Made by a program: the position numbers and the translations under genes. 64,000 bases of DNA from Henckelia pumila. Its lineage: Eukaryota; Streptophyta; Magnoliopsida; Lamiales; Gesneriaceae. Position 1 is the stretch's first letter; each line of letters begins with the position of its first letter. Below are positions 46,948 to 58,225 of the stretch, one piece after another. The notes below the pieces were generated by a model. It did not search any database. It was not told the DNA's origin and saw nothing but the letters and a program-made list of their open reading frames with translations. The stretch spans positions 48,539,751 to 48,603,750 of the forward strand of contig NC_133120.1 of assembly GCF_033568475.1 (NCBI RefSeq), given 5' to 3'.

Positions 46948-47490
46948 CCATGTTTTCAAAAATCGGACCAGATTGGTCGGTTCGACTTGGAACCGGTCAC
47001 TGGTCCGGTCCGGATTACTCTTGAAAACCATTCTGACGGTTAGAATCGGTCAAAACCGGTCAAGAACCGGTTGAACCTGTTTATCGATTTTTTTAAATTT
47101 TTTTTAAATTAGTTTTTTTAAATTTTAAAATCTTAATTAATATTTTATTATATATATACAAGATTATTTAGAATTTGTACTTCATTAAAAATATTATTTT
47201 GGAAATATTAGAGTTTTTTTAATTAATAAATTTATTTTTTAAAAATATATAACTATAATTAATATTTTGAATATATTTATATTGTTATTTAGTTTTCAAA
47301 TTATGATAAATATATATTTTTATATTTATATATATTTTTTAGGTTTTTAAAAATTTAAAATATTTTATTAATTATATTATATTATATAAACGATTTTTCG
47401 GTCCGATCGTCTGGTTAAAATGGTCCGATCGGTTGGATTGTTTTTTTAAGGTAAATCGGTTCAATATCCGGTCCGATTATGAAAACATTG
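46948..47490. mobile_element. hAT-like MITE, CCGG-rich family, copy 2
   Basis: 543 bases flanked by a perfect 8-base duplication ACATTTTA (46940-46947 and 47491-47498). The ends read CCATGTTTTCAAAAATCGGA and, inverted, CAATGTTTTCATAATCGGAC. Subterminal GGTCCGGT and CCGGTT words and an AT-rich core match the MITE at 34400-35006. Non-coding. Confidence 0.87.
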
Positions 47491-47572
47491 ACATTTTATA
47501 CAATCCATTTGATTTCACGTATTCATAATACACATTTTATACAATCCATTTGATTTCACATATTCATAATAT
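47491..47572. repeat. Tandem duplication of a 41-base unit
   Basis: Two copies of a unit starting ACATTTTATACAATCCATTT (47491-47531 and 47532-47572) differ at one base. The first bases are also the MITE's target duplication. Confidence 0.85.
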
Positions 47573-47760
47573 AATTAGAACTGTCAGATGAGTCAATCAA
47601 TAGTGGGACGGTGCGAGGTCAGCCCAAAAAATATATAAATAAATTAAAATTATTATAATTAATTAAAATTTTCATTTAATTTCATAAATATCTAATCTAA
47701 TCTAATCTAATCTAATCTAATCTAATATTTATATAAAAGTATGAATAAAATCTCAATTAT
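47568..47760. repeat. Segmental duplication copy B
   Basis: Diverged partner of 46759-46925. It contains a (TCTAA)7 microsatellite at 47691-47725 that copy A lacks. Confidence 0.55.
47691..47725. repeat. (TCTAA)7 microsatellite
   Basis: Seven perfect units of TCTAA. This is not the plant telomere repeat. Confidence 0.95.
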
Positions 47761-48022
47761 GTTTTTATTTTTGTGTCCTTGACATTTTGTAATTCCCTAT
47801 ATTGTTCAATTGATGATTTTCTTCCGCCTTTTGGTATTCCGGATAATTTCATTTCAAACCAACCCATCGTATTCTATAGCCAAGGATATGTTTATCATTA
47901 TCCAAAGTATATATTTATTGTTTGGGTTTAATGTTATATTGTATTTAAAATGAATTGAATATTATCGTGTACGTATTTATTGTGATGCATATATCTTTAG
48001 AATATCATATCAAATCAAACAA

Positions 48023-48146
48023 TTGGACGAGATTCAAAGGGTCACTATGCTAAAAAAAAATTCTAAGACATGAAACGAGGAAAATTCGATGCTGGGTATG
48101 TCCTAGAATTTTTTTTTAGCATAGTGACCCTTTGAGTCTCGTCCAA
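48023..48146. repeat. 124-bp foldback element
   Basis: TTGGACGAGATTCAAAGGGT at the left pairs with ACCCTTTGAGTCTCGTCCAA at the right. The arms, about 40-45 bases with one or two mismatches, continue through CACTATGCTAAAAAAAAATT. A middle of about 40 bases separates them. It could be a small MITE or a microRNA-like hairpin source. I see no clear target duplication. Confidence 0.8.
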
Positions 48147-48416
48147 TAAGTACATTTTTTTTGTTTTTTTTTTAAAAAAGTGAAATGAGTGTAATTTTAT
48201 ATGTGACAGACCATGATTGGGTCAAAACAATTCATTTACACCCAACATCGACCAATTGTGAAGGTGCCCAGGATCTTTTTCCCTCGGATAGAAGCCGACA
48301 CCTGAAAACATATGCGAAGGTGCAGCTTGTGTAAGGTCCCCTAATTTTTTCTTAGTAGTAAATTGGTAGTAAGATAATCTACTGAGATAATTAAGATAAT
48401 TATTAATAATGATTTA
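48147..48416. other. Spacer before the Tat-like element
   Basis: No gene seen. The text TGTAAGGTCCCCTAATTTTT near 48328 looks like an LTR start of another Gypsy family, but no partner end is visible. Confidence 0.4.
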
Positions 48417-49317
48417 TGATGATGGTTTATCAAACCGGGGCCCGGGTTGTCAGGGTAGTGAAGTGGGTCTGACGTGATGACCAGGCTAGTAGGTGTAAAA
48501 TGTGGTTTGTTCCTCGTGGATCGAGGTGATCTGCTCACAAGGGAAAAGAATGAAAGCACGTTAGTGGGGCGCCAGAAGGTTTTTCGGCGGGACCACTTCG
48601 ATGCTTAAGTCAGACTTAGAAATAGAGTGGGCTTTTAGGAAAAATGAGTATAGTGCTTTGGGATTTTAGATGAACATACCTCTACAAATGCCTGTGGCCA
48701 GGTATTTATAGGCCTTGGAGTGAGAGAGTCACTCCACATTTCCAGGGTAGTGGCCACGATCTGGATCGTGGGTGCAGGAGTTACCCACGTTTACCTGTGA
48801 CGCACGATGGAGCCGGAAGGCTCGGGATTATGGCAGTCATGGGGATCATGCCCTTGAGACATGGGCTTTGTCTAAGTCATGCAGATCTGGTCTCCCGGGA
48901 TTCTGAAGCTCCTAGCTTGCTTTAATACAGCCCTGACTCCCCTGGCCTTTCCTGGCCCTGCCACCCCTGGCTTACCAGAGTATCACTACTCCTCCAAAAA
49001 ATAGTCGGGCTAGAACCCTGTTCGCTGCCCTGACTAGCATCCCTGATGCTTCTGCTTCTCCTTAGCCCTGATACCCCTGACTTCCCAGGATATCACCACT
49101 CCTCCCTAAAAATAGTCGGGCTAGAACCCTGTTCGCTGTCCTGACTAGCATCCTTGATGCTTCTGCTTCTCCTTAGCCCTGATACCCCTGACTTCCCGGG
49201 ATATCACCACTCCTCCCTAAAAATAGTCGGGCTAGAACCCTGTTCGCTGTCCTGACTAGCATCCTTGATGCTTCTGCTTCTTCTTAGCCCTGATACCCCT
49301 GACTTCCCGGGGTATCA
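48417..49317 (-). repeat. 3' LTR of the Tat-like element, three internal repeats
   Basis: 901 bases. Its right end holds three tandem copies of an approximately 111-base unit beginning ACTCCTCC and containing AATAGTCGGGCTAGAACCCT. The partner LTR has two, which accounts for the 111-base length difference. The TATA box is at 48703-48710 on the minus strand. Confidence 0.93.
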
Positions 49318-49532
49318 CCATTCCGTGGGGCTTTAAACAAATTGTGAAATTTTGTTAAATGCTGTAGGGCTGACGTCAGCCCTAGAATTTGAAGTGACGG
49401 GCAGGTGTCAGTGGACGTTACTTGTCTTTTCAACTGCCCGCATGATCATTACGCTGCCCGGTTCAACTTCCCAAGGTCATCCTTGCCCTCCGATCACCTT
49501 TAAATCTACGGCTTGGATGTAAGTTCTTCACC

Positions 49533-49540
49533 TATAAATA
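49533..49540 (+). promoter_or_regulatory. TATA box of the antisense extra gene
   Basis: TATAAATA in CACCTATAAATACTAAACCC, about 200 bases upstream of the ATG at 49738, on the plus strand, outside the LTR. It suggests the extra gene has its own promoter and does not depend on the LTR. Confidence 0.6.
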
Positions 49541-49737
49541 CTAAACCCCTTCCTTCATTTTTTACTTTCTCTGTTCACGCATTCCTTCCCTACTTCTAAG
49601 TTTCTCCGGGTCCGGCGATTCTGCATTTGAAGCTTATTTCTTACAGCCCTTGTTCGTGCTCCGTCCTTCTTCTGTAAGTTTTTACTCTACCGTATACTCA
49701 GTGTCCCCTTCTTTTACCTTGTCGTCTTCCCCAAAAA

Positions 49738-52049
49738 ATGTCGGAATCTACCTCTTCTACATCTGGTGCCAATGCTCGTGGCTCTGCTAGTGTAGAGTCC
49801 GCGGCCCTACGCCATGATTCTCCACCCCTGTCACTTCCGGTGTCCAACCGAGATTAACCCCTTCCTCCTCTCGTCCAAAGAAGGCCCGAACTGGGACTTC
49901 TAAGGATAAAGGCTAAGCTAAAGCTTCTGCTTCTAACCCTCTTCTTCCTTTACCCAAACCAAACCCTGAAGGTCCCTGGTTCTCCCAATTTACCAGTACC
50001 CTACGCCCAGAATCCATAGAGGAGCTTCGAGTTATGGGTAACATCCCTCCTGCATATTCTATTCTCATTCCCGGGCCCCTGGTCCGGGCTGACCAGCCGC
50101 CTGAGGGGTTTTATACCTTCTTCAGGGAACAGCTCAAGAACGGGCTTCGTTTCCCTGTTCATCCTTTCTACTATAAAATTGCTGCTTTTTACAAGGTTCC
50201 TCTGAACCAATTTCATCCAAATGCTTTTCGCATGATGGCTGCCACTTACGTCCTTTTCAAAGCAAACAATTTGGCCATCACCCCTCTCGTCTTTCACTAT
50301 TATTATGCCTGCCGTTTCACTGAAATGGCCTTCTCTTTGAATGCACGGCAAAATGCCCGCTTTCTAGATGACACCCCTTCCTCTTGGAAGGGATGGAAAG
50401 AAAGGTTCTTTTATGTTCAGCTTCCTGGCGCCCGAACCAGACCTACCCAATTCTTGACAGCCCTTCCTCTTCAGCCCGAACTCCCTAAGAATTATAAACT
50501 GGAAGAACCCTATCTTTGATCTCAAGAGCTAGTGGAAAACCAGAAGTTTCCTTCAGCCCCTCTCCTGGAGGAGAAAAGTTTGAATGATTACGGGTTGGGT
50601 CCCCGGGTAGGTGATCCGGTAGACCGGATTATTGATGAGTATGATGACTCGGCCCCGGTCTCTGGTATGCTTTACCGTTATCATGTACTTGCTTCTCTTA
50701 CATGCTGTTTCTAATATTCCAACTTTCTCCCTTGATGTTTTGTACAGCCGAACCAGCCCCAAAGAAGAAAAAATCCCGACTAATGAAGAAGGCTTTCGCT
50801 AAAAAACGGGCAGCCGAGAAGGCAGCTGCCCAAGAGAAAGAAGGGGCCCGGGCTGCGGATGCGGCTAGGAAAGCCAGAGTCCTTCAATTGGCGGAGGAAC
50901 GCAGGGCCCAGCAAGCTCAGGGTCAGGAGATTGCTACTGCTGTTACCATCTCCGTAGCCTCCTCTCCTTCACCCTCTGTTGATCCCTTTCTGGTCCCACC
51001 TGTGGAGACCGGGGTGGCGAATGATCAGGCCCTTTTTACTGCGGGTCCTTTCTCTCCGTTGACGCGGAAGAGGAAGGCTATAGAGGAGCCAGAAATGGTC
51101 ATTCTCAGTGATCCGGAAGAGGTGGCTCCCCTTTCCCCCTCTTTCCAGCCCTTGGCCCCATTTTACCAGGCTGCGCCGGGCTCAAGCCCTCCAGGTGCCA
51201 AGGAAAGTATATTCCAGGCCGGCGCCTCTGGTCGAGGAGTGAGGTTATTAAAAGACCTCCTGACTCATGCGGAGCAAAACCATCTCTACCACCGGGGCCC
51301 CAATGCTTAATATTTTGAAGGCACCAACCGTATTCTATCCGTAAGTTTTCTATTTCTAAGTTTAATGGTATTCCGCTTTTCCTTTCTGACACCTATGCTT
51401 TCAGGGACTGCATATGCTGGTGGAAAGCTACGAAGATGCAACCCGATTTGGTCGGATCGAAACAGATCGGGCACATGTGGAGGCTGAGAGGTCCCGTGCT
51501 GCTGTGGAGGAAAATAAAAGACTGGAGCAAGAGCTGTTGATGATGAGGCAGACTCATGATCAAGTGGTGTCCAGCCTCTAGTCTGCTCTAGGGACGGCTG
51601 AACAAGCTCTTCACTCTGCTCAAGTGAATCTTGAATGTGCTGAGACTGATCTGGGGCAAACCCGAGATGCTCTGATCGTGGCGGAGAGCCAAGCCACAGA
51701 AGCTCAAACTGAGGCGGCTCTTGCGAAGGACAAGGCTGAGAAGGCTGTGTCCGCACTGGAAAGCCGCCTGAAATCAGAAGAAGAGCTGAAGGCCTCTTTC
51801 CTTTCATCTGTCGAATTCCAAGAAGCGGTAGTAGACAAGTCATACTCCTTTTTCCAGAACGGCTTTTACAAGTGCCGAGATCAATTTGAAGAGGTCGGCC
51901 TGTGGTCTGCTAAAAGTGATTTCCCGGATTTGGACAAGGCCATTGACTCTCTTCCTAGTCCCCAAGGAGCTGAAGATGCAGAGACGGCCTCGGCTAAAGG
52001 AGCTCTGACAACGAAAGACGGGAGCCCTTCTGATAACCCCGCAGTTTGA
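49738..52049 (+). pseudogene. Antisense extra ORF of the Tat-like element (putative gypsy-type transposon protein), spliced and degraded
   Basis: Three exons are inferred: 49738-50664, 50748-51340 and 51405-52049, with donors GTATGC and GTAAGT and acceptors TGTACAG and TTTCAG that join in phase. The N-terminus is Ser/Thr-rich (MSESTSSTSG). The conserved part (RADQPPEGFYTFFREQLKNG, then FPVHPF and FHPNAFRMMAATYVLF) matches my memory of the plant putative gypsy-type transposon domain (PF04195). Exon 2 is Lys/Ala-rich (KKKKSRLMKKAFAKKRAAEK), and exon 3 is a long coiled coil ending SDNPAV. Damage: a frame change between about 49800 and 49900, TAA 49914, TGA 50517, TAA 51308 and TAG 51579. Function is unknown; such extra ORFs are known in Tat elements. 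Confidence 0.75.
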
Positions 52050-52200
52050 AATATTTTTTGTAATTGGGCCGTAAGAGCCCCACCTCTTGTAATCCTTTAT
52101 TATTAATGCTATTCCCAACTTCTTCATTGTGTGATGTATTGAATATTTGAATCCGTCCCCACCATAACAGAACAAAGCTTGTCTGTCTTTGGGTTCCACT

Positions 52201-52990
52201 TGGGTGCCAGGACCTGGAACCTCCCAGGCTTATATATGCCTTGAGCTAAAAATGGGTGCCGGGGTCTGGAATCTCCCGGGCTTATATAATGCCAAGGGCT
52301 TATGTATGCCTTGGGCTTAAGATGGGTGCCGGGGCCTGGAACCTCCCGGGCTTATATAATGCCAAGGGCTTATATATGCCTTGGGCTTAAGATGGGTGCC
52401 GGGGCCTGGAACCTCCCGGGCTTATATAATGCCAAGGGCTTATATATGCCTTGGGCTTAAGATGGGTGCCGGGGCTTGGAACCTCCCGGGCTTATATAAT
52501 GCCAAGGGCTTATATATGCCTTGGGCTTAAGATGGGTGCCGGGGCCTGGAACCTCCCGGGCTTATATAATGCCAAGGGCTTATATATTCCTTGGGCTTAA
52601 GATGGGTGCCGGGGCCTGGAACCTCCCGGGCTTATATAATGCCAAGGGCTTATATATGCCTTGGGCTTAAGATGGGTGCCGGGACCTGAAACCTTCCGGG
52701 CTTATATAATGCCAAGGGCTTATATATGCCTTGGGCTTAAGATGGGTGCCGGGGCCTGGAATTTCCCGGGCTTATATAATGTCAAGGGCTTATATATGCC
52801 TTGGGTTTAAGATGGGTGCCGGGGCCTGGAACCTCCCGGGCTTATATAATGCCAAGGGCTTATATATGCCTTGGACTTAAGATGGGTGCCGGGGCCTGGA
52901 ATCTCCCGGGATTATATAATACCAAAGACTTATATATGCCTTGGGCTTAAGATGGGTGCCGGGGCCTGGAACCTCCCGGGCTTATATAAT
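52201..52990. repeat. 70-bp tandem repeat, about 11 copies
   Basis: Units begin GATGGGTGCCGGGGCCTGGA and recur exactly every 70 bases from 52251 (52321, 52391 and so on to 52951). A truncated unit lies at 52201-52250 and the last unit is partial. Each unit contains CCTCCCGGG, TTATATAA and an inverted pair GCCAAGGG...CCTTGGGC that could form a hairpin. The array lies between the ends of the convergent gag-pol and extra genes. Confidence 0.96.
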
Positions 52991-53046
52991 AAAAAACCTT
53001 CTTTAATGAATAAACTCCTTCATTAATAAACATCGAATATAAAACA

Positions 53047-56000
53047 CTACATAAAATATTTCTTCAAATGTAAAGCATTCCATGGTCGTTTGAGGGGGCG
53101 TCCCTGATTATCCTGTAGGTACCAAGTATTAGCACCGACCTTTTTGAGAAGCTTGTATGGCCCCTCCCATCGGGCATCTAGCTTCCCCACTTCCCCCGCT
53201 GGATTAACTCTCTTCAATACTAACTCTCCTTCCTATAGTTCCCGAGGTTTGACTTTTCGATTATAGGCTCTCATCACCCGAGCTCTATAGGCCTCCATTC
53301 TGCGAGCTGCTTTCTCCCTTCGCTCTTCAATGAGATCCAATTCTTGTGCTCGGGCTCCTTCTTCCGTATCCTCATATGCCCTAATCCGAGATGAAGGTTG
53401 TCCAATCTCTACTGGCAGAATAGCCTCCGAACCATATACCAGGCTAAAAGGTGATTCCTGTGTAGCCCTATGAGGTGTGGTTCGATAGGCCCACAACACA
53501 CTTGGGATCTCTTCAACCCAATCTTTCCCCATTCCATGCAACCAAGCCTGTAAAGATCGAACAATAGTACGGTTGGTCACTTCTGTTTGACCATTACTTT
53601 GAGGATAGGCGACTGAGGTGAAGGCCTGCTTAATGTTCATCTCGGCACACCAATCTGCCAATTTCTGCCCCTGAAACTGCCTACCATTATCCGAAACCAA
53701 CTTCCTTGGGAGCCCAAACCGGCACACTATGTTCTTCCACAAAAACTTCATCACTTCGGCTTCTGTTATTTTTGCCAGAGGCTCTGCCTCCACCCACTTA
53801 GAAAAATAATCAACGACTACCAGCAAGAACTTCTTCTGTGCCCGGGCTTGTGGAAAAGGTCCTACTATGTCCAGACCCCATTGGTCAAAGGGGCACGATG
53901 CCCATACGGGATTCAAGCTACTTGCCGGGCTATGCTGTATATTGCCAAACCTCTGACATCCATCACAAGACCGGGTAATTTTAGATGCATCAGCCTGCAA
54001 AGTGGGCCACCAGTATCCGAACAACAATACCCTTCGGACCAGACTCATAGACCCTCCATGGTTTCCACAACATCCCTCGTGCACTTTTCGCAAGACATAT
54101 TCTGTTTCCCCTTCCCCCAAGAATTTGAGCAAAGGGCCCTGATAGGAACGCCTATAAAGCCTTCCTCCTAAAATAGCAAATCTGGCTACCTGTCTTTGTG
54201 TGACCCGGGCTTGTCCTTTGTCTTCCGGGAGGTCCCCATGGGTAAGGTACTTGACCACCGGGGCCATCCATGTATCTTCTCGGAGGACCGGCTCCCGAGC
54301 TTCTATGGCAGCCACCATTTCCCTCTGTACCAGGGATTCTTTACCAACATTTTCCCCAGTGACCGCTCTTTTAGCCAAGGCATCTGTTTCCCTATTTTCT
54401 TCCCGGGGTATCTGCTCTATACTCCAAGTAGTGAAACTGGCCCCAAGTTCTTCAATTATCTTACAATATTTTATCAATTTCTCCTCTCGGGTATAGAAGG
54501 TGTTCTTTACTTGTTGAACAACCAACTGTGAGTCAAAATATATTATAATATGACTTACCCCGATTTCCCGAGCCCGTTGCATCCCAGCTATCACAGCCTC
54601 ATATTCAGCTTCGTTGTTGGAGGCCTGGAAATCCAGCTTTACGGCTATCTCGATTTTCTCCTGGGTAGGTGATATTAGGATGACCCCTACACCACTGCCT
54701 TCAACACCACTTGCTCCATCTACAAAAACCCTCCATACTTCCTCTTGGCCAAAAGTGGCCACCTCTGTCAAAAAATCGGATAAAGCCTGGGCTTTGATGG
54801 ATTTACGCGGCTGGTATTCAATGTCATATTCTCCCAACTCCACTGACCATTTTACGAGCCTCCCCGAGGAATCCGGATGAGTCATGATTCACCCTAGGAG
54901 GCTATTAGTAAGAACAGTTACCGGATGAGACAAGAAATAAGGTCTCAATTTCCGGGCTGTTATTACCAGAGCCAGGGCCATCCTCTCAATCTCCGTATAT
55001 CTAACTTCCGCCCCCTTCAAAGCATGACTGACATAGTACACAGGCCTCTGATCTCCCTTTTCCTCTTTTATTAAAACAGTGCTGACCGCCTTCTCAGTAG
55101 TAGACAGATATATCCACAATCTTTCCCCTGGCTCTGGCTTAACCAAGATAGGCAAGCTAGCCAGATGCTCCTTCAACTCCTTAAAAGCCTGCTCGCACTG
55201 CTCAGTCCAGCCAAACCTCTGGGCTTTCCGCAACACTTGGAAAAAATGATAGCTGCGGTGAGCCGACCGAGCTATAAACCGAGCCAGGGATGTAATCCGG
55301 CCGGTCAATCGCTGTACCTCCTTGATAGATGTTGGCAAAGGCATTTCCCGCAACAGCTTCATTTTTTCTGGGTTGAATTCTATCCCACGTTCAGTTACCA
55401 TGAACCCCAGAAACTTGCCACTTTTCACCCCAAACATACACTTGGCCGGATTCAACTTGATCCCATACCGCCGAACTGTAGCAAAAGTTTCCTCCAGGTC
55501 AAGTATAAAACAATCCCGGGTCCTGGACTTCACCAATACATCATCCACATATACCTCCACATTTCGACCCACCTGTTCCTGGAACACTTTGTCCATCATC
55601 CGCTGATACGTAGCCCCTGCATTTTTTAGACCAAATGGCATAACCACGTAACAGAAAGTACCTCCCGAGGTGATAAAACTGACTTTGTCTTGATCTTCCA
55701 AGGCTAAAGGAATTTGATGGTAGCCCTGGTATGCATCCATGAAGCTTAGCAATTCACACCCGGATGTGGAATCCACCAATTGGTCAATCTGGGGTAGAGG
55801 ATAACAATCCTTGGGGCAGGCTTTATTTAAATCCCGGAAATCCACACACATCCGCCACTTCCCAGTAGCTTTTGGTACTAGCACTACGTTGGACAACCAA
55901 GTAGGAAATTGTACTTCTTTAATGTGTCCGGCCCGCAGTAGCTCTTGAACCTGCTCCGCTATCACTTTATCCTTCTCAGCTCCGAAATGCCTCTTCTTTT

Positions 56001-58185
56001 GTAATACAGGCCGGGCTCCAGAGATGATGTTGAGTTTGTGTTCTGCAACATGAGATGAAACTCCCATCAAATCGCCCTGAGCCCAGGCGAACACATCCTT
56101 ATTCTGAATGAGGCAACCTTTCAATGTTTCAGCCAACCTTGCTTCTAAGTCCCGGGCTATTTTAACAGACTTCCCTGTTTGCCCGAGCTCCAGCTCCACC
56201 TCTTCATACTCACCTTTAGACTCCTCCACAGAACAGACTTCTCTTCCCCCCTGGGCTCCTTCCTTCCCACTCTGTCTTGCCCTCTTGTAATCTACCTTCA
56301 CTGTCTCGGCATAGCATTTTCGGGAAGAAGGTTGATCTCCTCGGACTTCTCCGACCTTATCTCCCACTGGGAATTTGATCTTTTGATGGTAAGCTGAGGC
56401 CACGGCTTTGAAAGAATTCATAGCCGGCCTCCCCAAGATGACATTATAAGAAGAGGGTGCTCCTACTAATGTGAATCTTGTCATGACCGTCCTCTTCTCA
56501 TCTCCTGACCCTAAGGTTATGGGCAGCAACATTTCCCCTTGGGGTTGAATGGTGTGCCCTGCAAAACCATATAAGGCAGTTTTTACCGGGCTCAGCTCAT
56601 ACCCATGCAGATCCATATGCTCGAATGCTTCTTGAAAAAGGACGTTTACTGAGCTCCCCGAGTCGACAAACACCCTTCGAACATCATAATTGACGATCCG
56701 AGCTTGTATAAGCAAGGCGTCATTATGTGGTAAGTTTACTCCTTCCAGGTCTTGGGATCCGAATGTGATGATTGGCTTTGAACCCTGTCGCCCTTCCTCC
56801 ACCCCTAAACTTTCCCTCCGACTCCAAGCCTTCCTAGCCCGGTTTGAATCTCCGTCAGTAGATCCTCCTGATATCATGTTAATGATACCTTTGGCAGGCC
56901 CATCTCCTGATGTCTTGTCCTTTTTTGCATGATCCATTTCTTGTTTCCATTTTTCCCGAGAGCTGGTGACATCCCGGGGAGAAACCAGTGTCTGTGACCC
57001 CCGAAACCAAGGCACACTTCGGGGCTTTTTCGGAACCGGCTTACCATCTCTAACATAAGGTAGCTGATGTCTCTGCTGCAGAGTTCGGCATTCACTGGTG
57101 TCATGAGTGCACTCCTGATGAAGCGCACAGTACTTCCAGAACTTCCCCCTAGAAACAGGGGTCTGGGTCGCAACTCCCTCTTCGCACACGTGAACAGCCC
57201 TATCTCGAGTCCCTCGGTGCGGAGCATACCAGGATAACCGTCCCATGGGATCATGGCTTTCTCTACTTCTTCCTTGTTCTTGGCCTCCCTCCCGCCGGGT
57301 TACCTCCTTCTTCTGCCTCTGAGCTTCCTCCATGTTAATGTATTTTTCAGCCCGAGCCAGCAAATCTTCGAAAGTCCGGGGTGCTTTCTTCACTAGTGAT
57401 TTGAAAAATTCCCCTTCCCGAAGACCTTGAGTGAAGTCCGTGATCTTGGTCTCCTGGGCACAGGTCGGGACCTCCAAAGCGATCTTGTTGAACCTTTTGA
57501 TATAGGTTCGTAGAGACTCCTCTCCTGACTGTTTTGCTTCAAATAGGCTATAGGCAGTTTTCTTATACCTCTTGCTACTGCCGAAGTGCTGCAAAAACAC
57601 TTGCTTGAATTTTGCAAAGGATCGAACACTTTGGGGCTCCAACTTTTCAAACCATCTTTGGGCAGAATCCACCAAAGTGGTTAAGAAGACTTTGCACTTG
57701 ATCTTATCCCCATATCAATGTAACATAGCTACATTCTCAAACCGAGCCAGGTGCTCCTCTGGGTCCGTGCTCCCATCATACTCCCGGATTTTTGCCAACT
57801 TGTAATTTAATGGCAAGGGTTCCTCTATCACCTTCTGCGAAAAAGGGCAACCCGGAATCTTGATAGGCCAAGCCATTTTGGAACCCCCTTCTTCCAACTT
57901 CTGTACTTTCCTCCTAAGTTCATGCAACTCATCCGCCATGGAAGGCTGTATTGAGTGCATCCAAGAGCTTTCTTCTTCTTCTCCTTCTCTAACTTGGGCA
58001 TTAGGGTTTGGATTACCGCGGTTTCTTTCTTCCTCCACTGTTATGTCCTTTGATTGTGGTTGCTTTGCAGCTATCAACGACTTCCATATCATATCCTGAA
58101 CATATGATTCGAACTGATCCATAGGAATGGTAATGTTCCGGCCTTGCTGGTGGTCTCCAGGTGATGTTTGCTCATGAGAAGCCAT
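53047..58185 (-). pseudogene. Tat-like gag-pol polyprotein, three in-frame stops
   Basis: One continuous frame from the ATG at 58185 (MASHEQTSPGDHQQ) to a stop at 53047-53049, interrupted by TGA 57715-57717 (in gag), TGA 54889-54891 (after the first RNase H) and TAG 53233-53235 (integrase tail). The frame is kept across each stop. Domains in order: gag (WFEKLEPQSVRSFAKFKQVF), protease (FVDSGSSVNVLF), reverse transcriptase (MPFGLKNAGATYQRMMD, YVDDVLVKS), RNase H, a second RNase H-like domain (VDGASGVEGSGVGVIL, SNNEAEYEAVIAGM), integrase zinc finger (HEGCCGNHGG, CDGCQRFG) and core (GLDIVGPF, SDNGRQF, QTEVTNR). Integrase after RNase H is the Gypsy order. Catalytic motifs are present, but the stops preclude a full product without readthrough. 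Confidence 0.93.
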
Positions 58186-58206
58186 ATCTACGTCTATAGA
58201 ACAAGC

Positions 58207-58224
58207 TTCCCACAGACGGCGCCA
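58207..58224 (-). other. Primer-binding site of the Tat-like element
   Basis: On the minus strand it reads TGGCGCCGTCTGTGGGAA, one base inside the 5' LTR. This site is common in Tat-type elements. I do not assign the tRNA with certainty. Confidence 0.75.
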
Positions 58225-58225
58225 A

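Noticed and set aside
47691..47725. Possible telomere-like repeat
   Set aside because: The unit is TCTAA, not the plant telomere unit TTTAGGG, and there are only seven copies.
52201..52990. CRISPR-like or centromeric satellite array
   Set aside because: Units are contiguous with no spacers, and the array sits inside a defined retroelement between its two genes, so it is an element-internal tandem repeat.
53848..57254. Many plus- and minus-strand open frames of 60-150 residues
   Set aside because: They are shadows of the Tat-like gag-pol frame, which contains all the recognisable domains.
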